In this document: positions 63,104-64,000 of the stretch, piece after piece | Numbering within the stretch: position 1 is the first letter of the stretch | Layout of the letters: each line of letters begins with the position of its first letter | Assembly: GCA_002412775.1 (NCBI GenBank) | Contig: DHVT01000008.1 | Location: 60,878-124,877, forward strand | DNA from: Firmicutes bacterium UBA5201 | Lineage (GTDB): Bacteria > Bacillota > Clostridia > Peptostreptococcales > Acidaminobacteraceae | Direction of reading: 5' to 3' | Length of the DNA: 64,000 nucleotides | Translations under genes and position numbers: made by a program | The notes under the pieces: generated by a model | Seen by the model: the letters and a program-made list of their open reading frames with translations, nothing else | Databases searched by the model: none | Told to the model about the DNA's origin: nothing

Positions 63104-63685
63104 ATGACTGATAATAAGAATATTTTACTTTGCGGTGTAGGTGGACAAGGCATTATTCTCGCCTCCAAAATACTGTCAATAGGTTTGATTAAAGCCGGTT
63201 TTGATGTAAAAATGAGTGAAGTTCACGGTATGGCTCAAAGAGGGGGTAGTGTAACCACTCAAGTCAGATACGGCGAAAAGGTTCATTCACCAATCATCGG
63301 TAAAGGCCAGGCAGACGTTCTTGTTTCATTTGAAACTATGGAAACATCCAGATATCTGGATTATGTCAAACCTGAAGGTCGTGTCGTCATCAATGAGTAC
63401 CAGATCCCTTCTGCTCCAATATTGTCCGGTGTTGCTGAATATCCAAAAGGCGTCATTGAAGCGATATCCGCAAAATTGAATACTACTGTGTTCAAAGCGG
63501 CTGAATTGGCTGAAGGTCTTGGTAATCTCAAGACTATGAATGTCATTGTTGTGGGAGCACTTGTCAAAGCAATGGGACTTGAGAATATTGTGGATTGGAA
63601 TGAAGTGATCAGAGAGACTGTCAAAGAACACTTTGTTGATATCAATATCAAAGCGTTTAAGTTGGGAATGGAACAAGTCAATTAG
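63104..63685 (+). CDS. iorB: Indolepyruvate ferredoxin oxidoreductase, beta subunit
   Basis: 193 residues, gamma-domain type 2-oxoacid oxidoreductase subunit: LCGVGGQGIILASKIL at the start, EVHGMAQRGGSVTTQVR and the ALVKAMGLENIVDW segment. It binds IorA to make the complete enzyme. Starts two bases after iorA. A terminator follows. Confidence 0.95.
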   Translation: MTDNKNILLCGVGGQGIILASKILSIGLIKAGFDVKMSEVHGMAQRGGSVTTQVRYGEKVHSPIIGKGQADVLVSFETMETSRYLDYVKPEGRVVINEYQIPSAPILSGVAEYPKGVIEAISAKLNTTVFKAAELAEGLGNLKTMNVIVVGALVKAMGLENIVDWNEVIRETVKEHFVDINIKAFKLGMEQVN

Positions 63686-63700
63686 TATAATCATCCATGG

Positions 63701-63740
63701 ACAACCCAGATTGGATTTCTCCTTTCTGGGTTGTTATTTC
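63701..63740 (+). terminator. Terminator after iorB
   Basis: ACAACCCAG (63701-63709) with CTGGGTTGT (63726-63734), then TATTTC; T-tract weak. Confidence 0.7.
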
Positions 63741-63779
63741 ATTAGAATTATCTGAATAATTCCACTTTTCATAAAGGGG

Positions 63780-63808
63780 TTGACGAGTGCAATGAACGAT
63801 GTTATCAT
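63780..63808 (+). promoter_or_regulatory. rRNA-type promoter P1
   Basis: TTGACG (63780-63785), 17-base spacer, TATCAT (63803-63808). Confidence 0.8.
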
Positions 63809-63908
63809 AACTAAGCAGTCAGTCGTCACTACGATTTGATCAGTAACATTGAGTTAAATTCAAATTAAATCCGTGTAAAAAAACATTTAAATATCTATCG
63901 AAAAGATA

Positions 63909-63937
63909 TTGACATGAAAAACGATTGATGGTATCAT
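63909..63937 (+). promoter_or_regulatory. rRNA-type promoter P2
   Basis: TTGACA (63909-63914), 17-base spacer, TATCAT (63932-63937). Together with P1, 129 bases upstream, this is the tandem arrangement common for rRNA operons. Confidence 0.85.
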
Positions 63938-63943
63938 AAGAGA

Positions 63944-64000
63944 GTCGCCGCAAGAGATTGACGGCAACGCGAAATGGAAAATAGAACCTTGAAAATTGAA
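63944..64000 (+). other. Probable 5' leader of an rRNA operon (gene itself beyond the window)
   Basis: Short leader with inverted GTCGCCGCAAG...TTGACGGCAAC-type pairing (GCCG with CGGC) and the end GAACCTTGAAAATTGAA, a phrase characteristic of the region just before 16S rRNA or between rRNA genes of clostridia. No rRNA sequence itself is inside the window, so this is inference. Confidence 0.6.

Noticed and set aside
1..64000. CRISPR arrays, insertion sequences, prophage or integrative elements
   Set aside because: No spaced direct repeats, transposase, integrase or phage genes were seen on either strand.

Overview
The window reads as a continuous stretch of a low-GC Firmicute chromosome, most likely an anaerobic amino-acid-fermenting Clostridia member. 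Three things point that way: four T-box leaders on aminoacyl-tRNA synthetase genes, Gram-positive families (YhaO/YhaN, CvfB, KtrAB, MutS2, DUF4364), and a phosphate butyryltransferase plus indolepyruvate:ferredoxin oxidoreductase operon. The family mix resembles Fusibacter/Acidaminobacter-type organisms, but that is inference. Nothing looks like prophage, IS element, CRISPR or plasmid, and all recognisable genes are intact.

Layout. 1-3 kb: a flavodoxin-fold iron-sulfur flavoprotein-like gene, a roughly 450-base gene-free stretch that looks like a structured RNA gene with its own terminator, and a convergent membrane-anchored kinase-like protein. 3-7.1 kb: YhaO nuclease, YhaN ATPase and a small membrane protein. 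7.2-11.3 kb: a three-gene MacB-type ABC system with a large secreted, Ig-like, membrane-anchored partner. 11.4-14.1 kb: class IV aminotransferase, PepT and a membrane protein. 14.2-18.4 kb: T-box, valS, folC. 18.5-24 kb: secreted C1 peptidase, DUF4364 protein, lipoprotein deacetylase, small membrane proteins, a 'CD0519-type' membrane protein and hpt. 24-28.6 kb: M20 amidohydrolase, CPBP protease, methyltransferase, hslO and DUF445. 28.6-32.2 kb: T-box thrS, then an L20-type leader with infC-rpmI-rplT. 32.3-36.3 kb: pta, ktrBA and an rRNA 2'-O-methyltransferase. 36.3-40 kb: T-box pheST. 40-45.2 kb: MATE pump, ABC-F protein, cold-shock protein with a long leader, CvfB and ZapA. 45.2-52.5 kb: U32 peptidase, mutS2 and pxpABC. 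52.5-56.4 kb: rhomboid protease, T-box argS, a phospho-acceptor-less receiver protein and an unknown protein. 56.4-60.2 kb: B12-binding radical SAM protein, NAD kinase and TPR protein. 60.3-63.7 kb: ptb-iorA-iorB. The last 250 bases hold two near-consensus promoters in tandem and what looks like the leader of an rRNA operon lying beyond the window.

How it works together. Much of the window is translation machinery under amino-acid control: valS, thrS, pheST and argS each have a promoter, a T-box and an intrinsic terminator. Specifier codons can be read by lining up the leaders: GTC (Val), TTC (Phe) and AGA (Arg) clearly, and ACT (Thr) tentatively. infC-rpmI-rplT has its own leader attenuator and infC probably starts at ATC. 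Catabolism is represented by PepT, M20 and class IV aminotransferase enzymes, 5-oxoprolinase (PxpABC), and Ior/Ptb, which could turn aryl-pyruvates into aryl-acyl phosphates for substrate-level phosphorylation. The kinase for the last step is not in the window.

The best candidates for something undescribed are the RNA-like region at about 1120-1525 and, less strongly, the ABC/Ig-like tripartite system at 7.2-11.3 kb. No clearly novel multi-gene system is demonstrable from sequence alone.
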